A stretch of 64,000 bases of DNA from Geochorda sp036562495 (GTDB lineage Bacteria; Bacillota; Limnochordia; Limnochordales; Geochordaceae). Below, one piece after another: positions 8,127-17,192 of this stretch (positions are counted from its first letter, which is position 1; each line of letters starts with the position of its first letter). The translations under genes were made by a program, and so were the position numbers. The stretch is from the NCBI GenBank assembly GCA_036562495.1, contig DATCKA010000139.1, positions 5,149 to 69,148 of the forward strand, written 5' to 3'. The notes beneath the pieces were generated by a model, which ran no database searches, had not been told where the DNA came from, and saw nothing but the letters and a program-made list of their open reading frames with translations.

Positions 8127-9158
8127 GTGACGCTGTCGGGTTTGCTCGCCTTCGCAGTGGTCTTCGGCACCATCGTGCTCTTCCACGAGGCGGGGCACTT
8201 CGTGGCGGCGCGTGCCTCGGGCGTGATGGTGCGGGAGTTCGCCATCGGCCTCGGACCGGTGGTCGCCCGCGTGCGGCGAGGACCGACGGCCTACACGCTG
8301 CGGCTGTTGCCGCTGGGGGGCTTCGTGCGGCTCGAGGGGATGGAGGCCTCTCCCCTCGAGGGCGGCGACACGGCGGATGAGGAGCCGCACCTGGCGCCGG
8401 ACGATCCCCGCCTCTTCCGCAACCGCCCCCTGTGGCAGCGGATGGCCGCCATCGCGGCCGGCCCCGCCATGAACTTCGTGCTGGCAGGCATCCTCTTCGC
8501 CGTGCTCTTCGTCCCGCCGGTGGTCGAGCAGGTGGACCCCGGCAGCCCCGCCGACCTGGCCGGCATCCGGCCAGGCGACCGGGTGGTGCGCATCGAGGAC
8601 CTGTCGACGCCGACGGCGACCCGGGTGGTGCGCGCCGTCCTGGCTGCACGGCCCGGTCAGACCCTGGACGTCTGGGTGGAGCGAGACGGGCAGGTCCGGC
8701 ATGTGGCCGTCCAGATGAAGGCCGACCGGCCGGGCGGCTACCTGGGGGTGCGGATGCATGGGCCGCGCCCGTTGCCGGCCGCCCTTTACGGCGGCTTCGT
8801 GGAAATGGTAGACTCGTCAGGCGAAATCATCCGGGTCGTGGGGCGGATGCTGGCGGGCCGGGAGGCCCTCAACGTGGCCGGCCCCGTCGGCATCTACTCC
8901 ATGGTGCAGGAGGCGGCCAGCCGCGGCTCCTACAGCCTGGTCGGGCTGGCGGCCGTGCTCAGCGTCAACCTGGGGCTCATCAACTTGCTGCCGCTGCCGC
9001 TGCTTGACGGCGGCTGGCTGCTGTTCTTGCTGTTGGAGGGGATCCGACGGCGGCCCCTGGAGCCCCGGTTGCAGTCGGCCGCGCAGGTGTTGGGCCTGAT
9101 GTTGCTGCTGGCCCTGATGCTGCTGGCCACCTACCTCGACCTGCAACGGCTCGGTTGA
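8127..9158 (+). CDS. rseP: RIP zinc metalloprotease RseP/RasP (site-2 protease)
   Basis: 343 residues, multi-pass membrane protein. Zinc-binding HEAGH occurs in the first transmembrane segment (residues about 20–24), a PDZ domain lies around residues 130–215 (PGSPADLAGIRPGDRVV), and the third ligand motif NLLPLPLLDGG sits near residue 290. These enzymes cleave membrane-embedded anti-sigma factors and signal peptide remnants. GTG start. It lies between cdsA and proS as in Bacillus, but without dxr. Confidence 0.94.
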   Translation: MTLSGLLAFAVVFGTIVLFHEAGHFVAARASGVMVREFAIGLGPVVARVRRGPTAYTLRLLPLGGFVRLEGMEASPLEGGDTADEEPHLAPDDPRLFRNRPLWQRMAAIAAGPAMNFVLAGILFAVLFVPPVVEQVDPGSPADLAGIRPGDRVVRIEDLSTPTATRVVRAVLAARPGQTLDVWVERDGQVRHVAVQMKADRPGGYLGVRMHGPRPLPAALYGGFVEMVDSSGEIIRVVGRMLAGREALNVAGPVGIYSMVQEAASRGSYSLVGLAAVLSVNLGLINLLPLPLLDGGWLLFLLLEGIRRRPLEPRLQSAAQVLGLMLLLALMLLATYLDLQRLG

Positions 9159-9198
9159 GCATCCGGCACGCTGCCACGGAAGGGGAAGGCCCGCCACC

Positions 9199-10929
9199 AT
9201 GCGCATGTCCGCCCTTCTCGCCCCCACCCTGCGGGAGCAGCCGGCCGAGGCCGAGATCGACAGCCACCGGTTGATGCTGCGAGCCGGCCTGATCCGCAAG
9301 GTGTCCGCCGGCATCTACACGTACATGCCCCTGGCCTTTCGGGTCATCCGCAAGATCTCCGAGATCGTGCGGCAGGAGATGGATCGCGCCGGTGCGCAGG
9401 AGCTGCAGCTGCCCATCGTGCAACCGGCGGAGTTGTGGGTGGCCACGGGGCGCTGGCAGGAGTACGGCCCCGAGATGTTTCGGCTGCGGGACCGGCACGG
9501 GCGCGAGTTTTGCCTGGGGCCGACCCACGAGGAGATCATCACCGCGCTGGTCAAGGCCGAGGTGCGTTCTTACCGCCAGTTGCCCCTGATGCTCTACCAG
9601 ATCCAAAACAAGTACCGTGACGAGATCCGGCCGCGTTTCGGGGTGATCCGGGGCCGCGAGTTCATCATGAAGGATTGCTACTCGTTCGACCGCGACGAGG
9701 CGGGCCTGGAGATCAGCTATCAGAAGATGTACGAGGCCTACGTGCGGGCGTTTCGACGCTGCGGCCTGGAGACTCGAGCCGTGGAGGCGGACCCCGGGGC
9801 CATCGGAGGCGACGTGACCCACGAGTTCATGGTCCTCTCTCCCATCGGAGAGGCGCAGGTCGTCTACTGCGACCGCTGCGACTACGCCGCCAACGTGGAG
9901 CGGGCGCCCGTCGCCCCGCCCCCGGAGGCCGCCGGTCCGGCGGCAACGGTGCCGCCGGCGGAGCGGGTGGCCACCCCCGACGTCCGCACCATCGAGCAAC
10001 TGACCGCCTTCCTCGGCGTCCCCGCCGAGCGGGTCCTCAAGACGCTCATCTACCTGGTGGACGACCGTCCGGTGGCCGTCGTGGTGCGGGGCGACCACCG
10101 CCTCAACGAGGTCAAGCTGGCCCGCCTCTTCGGCACCTCCCGCATCGAGGCGGCACCGCCCGAGATCATCGAGCGGCACACGGGAGCGCCGGCCGGCTTC
10201 GTCGGCCCCGTCGGGCTGGAGGGGATGGAGGTGGTGGCCGATCCGTGGGCCATGGCCGTCGCCGACGCGGTGACGGGGGCCAACGCGGTCGACGCCCACC
10301 TGATCCACGTGGTGCCCGGGCGTGACTTCAAGCCGACGCGGGTGGCCGACGTCCGGGTGGCCGAGGCGGGTGACGCATGCCCGTGGTGCGGAGGCACGCT
10401 CGAGACCTCGGCCGGCATCGAGGTGGGGCAGATCTTCAAGTTGCACACCAAGTACAGCGAGGCTCTGGGCGCCACCTTCCTGGACGAGGACGGCAAGGAG
10501 AAGCCCGTGGTGATGGGCTGCTACGGCATCGGCATCACCCGGACCATGGCCGCCATCATCGAGCAGCATCATGACGAGCGCGGCATCATCTGGCCGGTGA
10601 CGGTGGCCCCGTATCACGCCATCGTGGTGCCGGTCAACAGCCGCGACGCACGCCAGGCCGAGGCGGCCGAGCGGATCTACCGCGAGCTGGCCGAGCGCGG
10701 GGTCGAAGTGCTCCTGGACGACCGCGACGAGCGCCCCGGGGTCAAGTTCAACGACGCCGACCTGATGGGCTTCCCCTATCGGGTGACGGTGGGCAGCCGC
10801 CTGGCTGCCTCCGGCGAGGTCGAGGTACGCCGTCGCCGGGAGGGCCAGGACGTCGCCGTGGCGGTCGATGAGGCGGCTGGATTGGTGGAGCGGTGGCTGC
10901 GCGAGGACCTGAAGGCCCTCGAGCCCTGA
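9199..10929 (+). CDS. proS: Prolyl-tRNA synthetase (bacterial type)
   Basis: 576 residues. Class II aaRS motifs are present: motif 1/2 region (MPLAFRVIRKISEIVRQEMD, RDEIRPRFGVIRGREFIMKD) and motif 3 (YGIGITRTMAAIIEQ). The insertion editing domain (YbaK-like, about residues 225–380; LKTLIYLVDDRPVAVVVRGD) that clears mischarged Ala-tRNA(Pro) is intact, and an anticodon-binding domain closes the protein. ATG start behind GGAAGGGGAAGG. polC, which often follows proS in Firmicutes, is absent here; a promoter for rimP follows instead. Confidence 0.97.
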   Translation: MRMSALLAPTLREQPAEAEIDSHRLMLRAGLIRKVSAGIYTYMPLAFRVIRKISEIVRQEMDRAGAQELQLPIVQPAELWVATGRWQEYGPEMFRLRDRHGREFCLGPTHEEIITALVKAEVRSYRQLPLMLYQIQNKYRDEIRPRFGVIRGREFIMKDCYSFDRDEAGLEISYQKMYEAYVRAFRRCGLETRAVEADPGAIGGDVTHEFMVLSPIGEAQVVYCDRCDYAANVERAPVAPPPEAAGPAATVPPAERVATPDVRTIEQLTAFLGVPAERVLKTLIYLVDDRPVAVVVRGDHRLNEVKLARLFGTSRIEAAPPEIIERHTGAPAGFVGPVGLEGMEVVADPWAMAVADAVTGANAVDAHLIHVVPGRDFKPTRVADVRVAEAGDACPWCGGTLETSAGIEVGQIFKLHTKYSEALGATFLDEDGKEKPVVMGCYGIGITRTMAAIIEQHHDERGIIWPVTVAPYHAIVVPVNSRDARQAEAAERIYRELAERGVEVLLDDRDERPGVKFNDADLMGFPYRVTVGSRLAASGEVEVRRRREGQDVAVAVDEAAGLVERWLREDLKALEP

Positions 10930-10947
10930 TAGATCGAGCCTCCGGCG

Positions 10948-10977
10948 TTGCGTGGCGACGCCGGATGGTGCTATAAT
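10948..10977 (+). promoter_or_regulatory. Sigma-A promoter of the rimP–nusA–infB operon
   Basis: TTGCGT (10948–10953), 18-base spacer, perfect TATAAT (10972–10977). It lies in the gap after proS; transcription would begin near 10984, giving an ~80-base leader that contains a strong hairpin. Confidence 0.85.
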
Positions 10978-11010
10978 CGACGGCGTAAGCGCAGGTACGG
11001 TCCGTGCGGG

Positions 11011-11046
11011 CGAAAGAGTGGGTTCCCCCCACTCTTTCGTTCTGTT
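11011..11046 (+). promoter_or_regulatory. Leader hairpin/attenuator ahead of rimP
   Basis: CGAAAGAGTGGG (11011–11022) and CCCACTCTTTCG (11028–11039) form a perfect 12-bp stem with a 5-base loop TTCCC, followed by TTCTGTT. It sits between the promoter and the rimP start, so it looks like a leaky terminator. Hairpins of the form AAGAGTGGG/CCCACTCTT are a recurring feature upstream of rimP in Firmicutes, plausibly for NusA-dependent autoregulation. Confidence 0.75.
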
Positions 11047-11062
11047 GGGGGTAAGAGCCGGG

Positions 11063-11545
11063 ATGCGCCCGAGAGCCGTCGAGTCGATGGTGATGGCCGA
11101 GGCCGAGGCGGTCGCCAGGCCGCTCGGCTTCGAGGTCGTGGATGTGGAGTACGAGGCGGGGCCCGGCGGGAGGGTGCTGCGCGTTTACATCGACAAGCCG
11201 GGCGGCGTCAGCGTCGACGACTGCCAGGCGGTCAGCGAGCCCCTCTCCGCGGCGCTGGACCGTCTCGACCCCATTCCGGGGCCGTATCGCCTCGAGGTGT
11301 CGTCGCCCGGGATCGAGCGGCCGCTTCGCAAGGCCGACGACTTCCGGCGCTTCGCCGGCCGGGAGGCGGAGATCCACACCTTCGGGCCCGTCCAGGGGCG
11401 GCGCCACTGGACCGGGACGCTGCTGGGGGTCGAGGGCGACCAGGTACGCATGCGGCTGGAGGACGGCTCGACGGTCGAGCTTCCCCTGGAGGGGATCAGC
11501 AAGGCCAGGCTGCGGGTTCGCTGGCAGGGGGCATTTGAGCGATGA
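11063..11545 (+). CDS. rimP: Ribosome maturation factor RimP
   Basis: 160 residues from ATG 11063 after GGGGGTAAG. Typical RimP segments are GFEVVDVEYEAGPGGRVLRVYIDKPGG, in part, then the SSPGIERPLRKADDF motif and the C-terminal SH3-like domain with GTLLGVEGDQV. It assists 30S subunit assembly. ATGA overlap with nusA indicates translational coupling. Confidence 0.95.
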   Translation: MRPRAVESMVMAEAEAVARPLGFEVVDVEYEAGPGGRVLRVYIDKPGGVSVDDCQAVSEPLSAALDRLDPIPGPYRLEVSSPGIERPLRKADDFRRFAGREAEIHTFGPVQGRRHWTGTLLGVEGDQVRMRLEDGSTVELPLEGISKARLRVRWQGAFER

Positions 11546-13512
11546 ATCTCGAGCTGCTGGGCGCGCTCAACGAGCTGGAGAAGGAGCGGGGCATCTCGCG
11601 AGAGGTCCTCTTGAAGGCCATCGAGGACGCCATCGAGTCCGCCCTCCGCAAGTCGGCGCAGCCCCATCAAAACCTGCGGGTGGACTTCGACGACAAGAGC
11701 GGACGGGTACGGGTCTTCTCGCGCAAGGCCGTCGTCGAGAAGGTGACGGACCCCGCCAGCGAGATCTCGCTGGAGGAAGCCCAGCGCATCAACCCGCGCT
11801 TCGAGGTCGACGACGTGGTCGAGGTGGAGTTGACGCTGCCGGATCTGGGGCGGATCGCGGCCCAGACCGCCAAGCAGGTCGTGGTGCAGCGCATCCGCGA
11901 GGCGGAGCGCAATCGCATCTACGAGGAGTACCACAGCCGCCAGGGCGACATCCTGACGGGCATCATCCGGCGCATCGAGCACCGTAACGTCTACGTCGAT
12001 CTGGGGCGGGCCGAGGCCGTGCTGCCGCCGTCGGAGCAGGTGCCCACGGAGCGCTACGCTCCCGGGGTGCGCATGAAGTTTTACCTCCTGGAGGTCAACA
12101 AGACGGCCAAAGGGCCGCAGCTGGTGCTGTCGCGCAGCCACCCGGGGCTGCTCAAGCGCCTGTTCGAGCTCGAGGTGCCCGAGATCCACGACGGCGTCGT
12201 CGAGATCCGGGCGTGGGCCCGCGAGCCCGGTCACCGCTCCAAGATCGCCGTCTGGTCCACGGACCGCAACGTCGATCCGGTCGGCGCCTGCGTGGGGCCA
12301 CGCGGCGCCCGGGTGCAGCAAGTGGTCAAGGAGCTGCGGCAGGAGAAGGTCGACGTCATCGCCTGGGATCCGGACCCAGAGGTCTTCATCGCCAACGCGC
12401 TTCAACCCGCTCGGGTCCTCAAGGCCTACCTGGATCCGGTGGAGCGGTCGGCGCGGGTCATCGTGCCGGAGAAGGAGCTGTCGCTGGCCATCGGCAAGGA
12501 GGGCCAAAACGCCCGCCTGGCTGCCCGGCTGACGGGATGGCGCATCGACATCAAGGGCGAGTCCCAGTGGGCCGAGGTGCAGCGGGAGTTCGAGGAGAAG
12601 CGGCGGGAGTGGCGGGACCGGCAGTTCGCGCTGCCCCAGGCGGCGCAGCCGACACCGGCGGGTGAGGCCGTGACGGTGAGCACGGCAGCGCCCGAGGCGG
12701 AGGCCCCGGCAGCCGCGCAGGCCGTCGAGGAGCCGGTCGCGCAGCCGCTGGACGCAGTGGCCCAGGTCGAGACCCCCGTGGAGGTCGAGACGCCGGCACC
12801 GGTCCCGACCGAGATGGTCGAGGCCGAGCCGGAGGAGGCATGGGAGCCCTCGGAGGCCGATCTGGTGCCGCCGGCCGACGCGATCGCGGACGAGGAAGAG
12901 GAGCCCGAGCGCGCCAAGAAGGCCAAGGGCATCGGCAAGGTACGGCGGATGAAGGGCGCCAAGCGGCTGGAGCGCCGCCACATCGAGGAGGAGCTCGAGG
13001 ACGCCGAGTCCCTGCCGAGCCTCTTCGAGGACGAGGAAGAGGAGGAGGCGCCGGCTGCCGCCGCGGCGCCCCCGACCCGGTCCGCGGCTCGGGAGGACAC
13101 CCTTTCGGTGCCGCTCTTCGCGGTGGCCCGCAAGCTCGAGGTAGCCACCAAGGCGGCGGAGGCGTCGTCCAAGCCCTCGCCCAAGGCAGCCGGGCCGGCA
13201 GCCCGTGAGGCTTCCGGAGGCCGCGACGCTCGACAGGCTCCGGCTGCACCCGAGGCGGCCAAGGCCGATGCCGGCCAGGCCACGCAGCCGCCGGCGCGCC
13301 AGGAGCCGCCCAAGGAGCAGGCAGCCCGTCCGGCGGCCAAGGGCGACAACGAGCAGCCACGGACGTCGTCCCCCGGCAACGCCCCAGCCGCGCCCGAGCC
13401 GGCGGGCAGCAAGAAGCCGCGCAAGGTGCTCAAGAGCCTGGCCGAGCTGTCGCCCGAAGACTTCGGCTTCAGCCGCCCGACTTCGACGGGGCCTCAGCGG
13501 AGGGGACGCTGA
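11542..13512 (+). CDS. nusA: Transcription termination/antitermination factor NusA, with long C-terminal extension
   Basis: 656 residues, almost twice the usual ~350 of Firmicute NusA. The core is normal: N-terminal polymerase-binding domain (1–125), S1 domain (~133–200), KH1 with VDPVGACVGPRGARV (~240–255) and KH2 with LSLAIGKEGQNARLAARL (~312–330). From about residue 365 the sequence becomes Ala/Pro/Glu-rich, with an acidic stretch (FEDEEEEEAP), a central basic patch (KKAKGIGKVRRMKGAKR) and a basic end (PQRRGR). The extension is low complexity and probably disordered; it is not the two acidic repeats of E. coli NusA. Coupled to rimP and rnpM. Confidence 0.96.
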   Translation: MNLELLGALNELEKERGISREVLLKAIEDAIESALRKSAQPHQNLRVDFDDKSGRVRVFSRKAVVEKVTDPASEISLEEAQRINPRFEVDDVVEVELTLPDLGRIAAQTAKQVVVQRIREAERNRIYEEYHSRQGDILTGIIRRIEHRNVYVDLGRAEAVLPPSEQVPTERYAPGVRMKFYLLEVNKTAKGPQLVLSRSHPGLLKRLFELEVPEIHDGVVEIRAWAREPGHRSKIAVWSTDRNVDPVGACVGPRGARVQQVVKELRQEKVDVIAWDPDPEVFIANALQPARVLKAYLDPVERSARVIVPEKELSLAIGKEGQNARLAARLTGWRIDIKGESQWAEVQREFEEKRREWRDRQFALPQAAQPTPAGEAVTVSTAAPEAEAPAAAQAVEEPVAQPLDAVAQVETPVEVETPAPVPTEMVEAEPEEAWEPSEADLVPPADAIADEEEEPERAKKAKGIGKVRRMKGAKRLERRHIEEELEDAESLPSLFEDEEEEEAPAAAAAPPTRSAAREDTLSVPLFAVARKLEVATKAAEASSKPSPKAAGPAAREASGGRDARQAPAAPEAAKADAGQATQPPARQEPPKEQAARPAAKGDNEQPRTSSPGNAPAAPEPAGSKKPRKVLKSLAELSPEDFGFSRPTSTGPQRRGR

Positions 13513-13518
13513 GAGGCG

Positions 13519-13827
13519 GTGGCCAAAGGGGGGCCCAGGCCGCGGCGGGTGCCCATCCGCACCTGCGTGGGGTGCCGCCAGGAGCGGCCCAAGCGCGAGC
13601 TATTGCGCATCGTGCGGACGCCCGAGGGGGCGGTGGTGTTCGACCCGACGGGTAAGCGCTCGGGACGGGGGGCGTATATCTGCCCGAGGCCCGAGTGCTT
13701 GCAGACGGCGCGCAAGGGCGGTCAGCTGCAGCGGGCCCTGGAGCACCCCATCCACGACGAGGTGTGGGAGGAGCTAGCCCGCCAGCTGGAGCGCCTGGGC
13801 GCCGGGGGAGGGGACGGACAGGCGTAG
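13519..13827 (+). CDS. rnpM: RnpM/YlxR RNA-binding protein (DUF448)
   Basis: 102 residues from a GTG. The family pattern is RTCVGCRQERPKRELLRIVR, then GRGAYICPRPECLQTA, with Cys residues that hold the fold together. YlxR proteins bind RNA; the B. subtilis protein has been shown to modulate RNase P, hence rnpM. Standard position between nusA and ylxQ. Confidence 0.92.
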   Translation: MAKGGPRPRRVPIRTCVGCRQERPKRELLRIVRTPEGAVVFDPTGKRSGRGAYICPRPECLQTARKGGQLQRALEHPIHDEVWEELARQLERLGAGGGDGQA

Positions 13828-13829
13828 CG

Positions 13830-14186
13830 GTGGCCTCTCCCGATGCCTGGTTGGGCCTGGCCCGGCGAGCGGGGCGGATCGCCGTCGGGCGCACTGCCTG
13901 CCGCCAGGCGCTGCGCGAGCGCCGGGCAGCGGCCCTGGTGGTGGCTCACGACGCCTCCGATGCCGCCAAGCGCCACTGGATGAGGGTGGCGCCTCGGTAC
14001 GGCGTGACCGTGGTGCTGTGGGGCGACATGCGACGGCTGGCCGACGCCCTGGGCACGCCGGGGCTGCCGGCCGTGGTGGCCATCCTCGATCGGGCGATGG
14101 CCCAAAACTTCCTGGCCTCGGTGAACGAGTGCGTCGAGGATGCGCGCGGTCGCCGGCCTAGCGAGTGCAGGAGTGATGAGCCGTGA
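13830..14186 (+). CDS. ylxQ: YlxQ, L7Ae/L30e-family RNA-binding protein
   Basis: 118 residues. The L7Ae fold is suggested by LGLARRAGRIAVGRTACRQAL, the ALVVAHDASDAAKRHW strand-helix and a central hydrophobic strand. These proteins bind kink-turn RNA; the exact bacterial target is uncertain. GTG start two bases after rnpM; the ribosome site is weak, suggesting coupling. The stop overlaps the infB start. Confidence 0.9.
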   Translation: MASPDAWLGLARRAGRIAVGRTACRQALRERRAAALVVAHDASDAAKRHWMRVAPRYGVTVVLWGDMRRLADALGTPGLPAVVAILDRAMAQNFLASVNECVEDARGRRPSECRSDEP

Positions 14187-16849
14187 AGAAGTTGCGAGTT
14201 TACGAGCTGGCCAAGGAGCTCAACGTGGATGCCCGGATCCTCTTGACGTTCCTGCAGGGCCGGGGCAGCGCCGCATCATCGACCTTGAGCATGGTCGAGC
14301 TGGACAAGGAGGAGCTGGCCCGCCAGCACTTCGGCAAGGGTAGCGGCGCCGCGCCGGGCGGTGCCCGGCTCGTGGGCCGGATCCAGCGAGAAGCACCGGC
14401 GCCTGCCCCACAGCAGCCGCCGCCTGCCCAGGGCCCGGCGCCGGCCGCGTCTCGAGCGGCCGCAGCCGCGCCTCAGCAGGCCGCGACCCCGGCGAGCAAT
14501 GCCCCCGCGGCGGCTCCTGCGCCTGCTGCCCCCGCCGCGGCCGCCGGCTCACCGAGCGGCGAGGTCCGGGTCGCTTCGCCCAAGCCGGCAGCCGGTCCAT
14601 CCCAGGCGCCGGCGGCGACCCCGACCGCCGCACGGCCTGCGCCGGCGGCGGAGCGTCCGGCCGCACCGGCCGCATCGGGGGCACCGGCCGCGCCAGCCAC
14701 CCCGGCGGCGCGCCAGCCACAGCGCCCTCCCCAGAAGCCGTCGACGGGTGGTGCGCCTCGCCCGTCGGGCAAGCAGGGGCAGCCGGCGGGTGCCACGGCG
14801 GCGCGCCAGGGGGGAGCCGGCGCCCGGCCGGCCCAGGCGGCTCCCAAGGCTCCCGCCGCCCCGGCGCGTCCGGCCGCCGGCCCGGCGCGCCAGCCTTCGT
14901 CGCGCCCCGCATCGGCGCCGGCCGGCAAGCCGAAGCAGGATCGGTCGCCCGTCAAGGGCGGCCCGGCGGGGCGAGGGGAGCGGCCCGAGCCGCGTGACAT
15001 GGGCCGCCACGGGCGGCCGGCGCCCAGGCCGGCACCGGCGGCTCCGCCCGCGCAGACGCGGGGCGGCACGGTGGAGCTGCCTCAGCGGATCGTCGTGAGG
15101 GACCTCGCTTCGCGGCTGGGCATCTCGGCGGCGGAGCTGATCAAGCAGTTGATGCGGCAAAACGTGATGGCCACCATCACGCAGGAGATCCCCTTCGAGG
15201 TGGCCGCCGCGGTGGCCGAGCGCTTCGGGTTTACGGTGCAGCGGCCCAAGAGCAGCGAGGAGCGCTTCCTGGAGGAGCTGCAGCAGGCGGCCAAGCAGCC
15301 GGCTCAGCTGGTGCCCCGGCCTCCGGTCGTCACCATCATGGGCCACGTCGACCACGGCAAGACCACGCTGCTCGACGTGATCCGACAGACCCGGGTGGCC
15401 GCCCAGGAGTACGGTGGCATCACGCAGCACATCGGCGCCTATCAGGTCGAGGTCCAGGGTCGGCTCATCACCTTCCTGGACACGCCGGGCCACGAGGCCT
15501 TCACGGCCATGCGGGCCCGAGGCGCCCAGGTGACCGACATCGCGGTGCTGGTGGTGGCGGCCGACGACGGGGTGATGCCTCAGACCATCGAGGCCATCAA
15601 CCACGCCAAGGCGGCCGAGGTGCCCATCATCGTGGCCATCAACAAGATCGACAAGCCGACCGCCAACCCCGACCGCGTCAAGCAGCAGCTCGCGGAGCAC
15701 GGGCTGGTGCCGGAGGAGTGGGGCGGCGACACGGTGATGGTGCCGGTCTCGGCCCTGCGCAAGGAGGGCATCGACGAGCTGCTGGAGATGATCTTGCTGG
15801 TGGCCGACCTGCGGGAGCTCAAGGCTCCCATCGACCGGCCTGCCAGCGGCGTCGTCATCGAGGCGCAGCTCGACCGAGGCCGAGGTCCCGTCGCCACGGT
15901 CCTGATCAAGGAGGGGGTCCTCAAGGTCGGCGACCCCGTCATCGTGGGGGCCGTGCCGGGACGGGTCCGGGCGTTGATGGACGACAAGGGCCAGCAGCGG
16001 CAGGAGGCCGGCCCCTCCACACCCATCGTGGTGCTGGGGCTGCAGGACGTGCCCCAGCCAGGGGACGTCCTGATGGTGACGCCGGACGAGGAGACGGCCC
16101 GCCGCATCGCAGAGGAGCGTGCCCAGCGCCAGCGCGCCGAGCAGCTGCGCCCCACGGCCCGGATGACCCTGGAGTCCCTGAGCCGCATGGCGGCGGAGGG
16201 CGAGGCCCGAGACCTCAACATCGTCCTCAAGGCCGACGTGCAGGGCTCCCTGGAGGCGTTGCAGCAGGCCCTCGAGCAGCTCTCGAGCGACGAGGTGCGG
16301 GTCAACGTCATCCATGCCGCCGTGGGCGCCATCAGCGAGGCCGACGTCAACCTGGCCGCCAGCTCGGGCGCGGTCGTCATCGGCTTCAACGTACGGCCCG
16401 ACGCCAACGCGCGTCGGGCGGCCGAGCGCGAGCAGATCGACGTGCGGACCTACCGCATCATCTACGAGGTCGTGGACGACGTCAAGGCGGCCATGCAGGG
16501 CTTGCTCAAGCCTCGCATCGAGGAGCGGGTGCTGGGCCGCGCCGAGGTGCGGCGCACCTTCAAGGTGCCCGGCGTCGGGGTCGTGGCGGGCTGCTACGTC
16601 GTCGAGGGGCGAGCCAGCCGCAACGCCAGCGTGCGGGTCCTGCGCGACAACGTCGTGGTCTACGAGGGCAAGATCGCCTCGCTCAAGCGGTTCAAGGACG
16701 ACGTCCGGGAGGTCGCCTCGGGCTACGAGTGCGGCATCGGCATCGAGCGCTTCAACGACATCAAGGAGGGCGACGTCCTGGAGTTTTACGAGCTGGCTGA
16801 GGTGAGCCCGACCGCGCAGGTGACGGCGGGCAACCGGGGCGGCGCCTGA
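14183..16849 (+). CDS. infB: Translation initiation factor IF-2
   Basis: 888 residues from a GTG. An IF2-N domain (1–52) is followed by an Ala/Pro/Gly-rich linker (~70–290), a second IF2-N domain (~295–345) and the GTPase: G1 GHVDHGKTT (~387), DTPGHEAF, and NKIDKP (~485). Domains II, III and IV (LNIVLKADVQGSLEAL, GVVAGCYVVEGRASRN) complete the protein. It places initiator tRNA on the 30S subunit. The linker is long and repetitive in composition, as is common in high-GC organisms. ATG/GTG overlap with ylxQ. Confidence 0.97.
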   Translation: MKKLRVYELAKELNVDARILLTFLQGRGSAASSTLSMVELDKEELARQHFGKGSGAAPGGARLVGRIQREAPAPAPQQPPPAQGPAPAASRAAAAAPQQAATPASNAPAAAPAPAAPAAAAGSPSGEVRVASPKPAAGPSQAPAATPTAARPAPAAERPAAPAASGAPAAPATPAARQPQRPPQKPSTGGAPRPSGKQGQPAGATAARQGGAGARPAQAAPKAPAAPARPAAGPARQPSSRPASAPAGKPKQDRSPVKGGPAGRGERPEPRDMGRHGRPAPRPAPAAPPAQTRGGTVELPQRIVVRDLASRLGISAAELIKQLMRQNVMATITQEIPFEVAAAVAERFGFTVQRPKSSEERFLEELQQAAKQPAQLVPRPPVVTIMGHVDHGKTTLLDVIRQTRVAAQEYGGITQHIGAYQVEVQGRLITFLDTPGHEAFTAMRARGAQVTDIAVLVVAADDGVMPQTIEAINHAKAAEVPIIVAINKIDKPTANPDRVKQQLAEHGLVPEEWGGDTVMVPVSALRKEGIDELLEMILLVADLRELKAPIDRPASGVVIEAQLDRGRGPVATVLIKEGVLKVGDPVIVGAVPGRVRALMDDKGQQRQEAGPSTPIVVLGLQDVPQPGDVLMVTPDEETARRIAEERAQRQRAEQLRPTARMTLESLSRMAAEGEARDLNIVLKADVQGSLEALQQALEQLSSDEVRVNVIHAAVGAISEADVNLAASSGAVVIGFNVRPDANARRAAEREQIDVRTYRIIYEVVDDVKAAMQGLLKPRIEERVLGRAEVRRTFKVPGVGVVAGCYVVEGRASRNASVRVLRDNVVVYEGKIASLKRFKDDVREVASGYECGIGIERFNDIKEGDVLEFYELAEVSPTAQVTAGNRGGA

Positions 16850-16886
16850 GCGCGGACGCTCAAGGCGGGCGCGGGGCGGCGAGGCC

Positions 16887-17171
16887 ATGGTGGTGGCCGT
16901 AGCGACGGCCGACATCTGGATCGAGGGCAGCCAGTCGCTCAAGGACCGGCGACGTGTCGTCCGAGCCGTCGTGGACCGGCTCCGGGCCCGCCTCAACGTC
17001 TCCGTGGTGGAGATGGACCAGCCCTCGACATGGCAGCGGGCCCGGGTGGTCGTGGCCTGCGTGGCCCAGACGGAGGCCCAGGCCCGGGCGGTGATGGAGC
17101 AGGCCCGTCGTCTGGTGGAGCGCGACGACCAGGCCCAGGTGACCCACTTCGAGGTATCCTTTTACTGCTGA
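16887..17171 (+). CDS. ylxP: YlxP (DUF503) family protein
   Basis: 94 residues, the normal family length. Family features are the N-terminal VAVATADIWIEGSQSLKDRR and the C-terminal THFEVSFY. It is nearly always between infB and rbfA in Firmicutes, and a role in 30S biogenesis is assumed from position only. ATG after GGGGCGGCGAGG. Confidence 0.9.
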   Translation: MVVAVATADIWIEGSQSLKDRRRVVRAVVDRLRARLNVSVVEMDQPSTWQRARVVVACVAQTEAQARAVMEQARRLVERDDQAQVTHFEVSFYC

Positions 17172-17192
17172 GGCGGAGAGGGCGGGGCGGCC

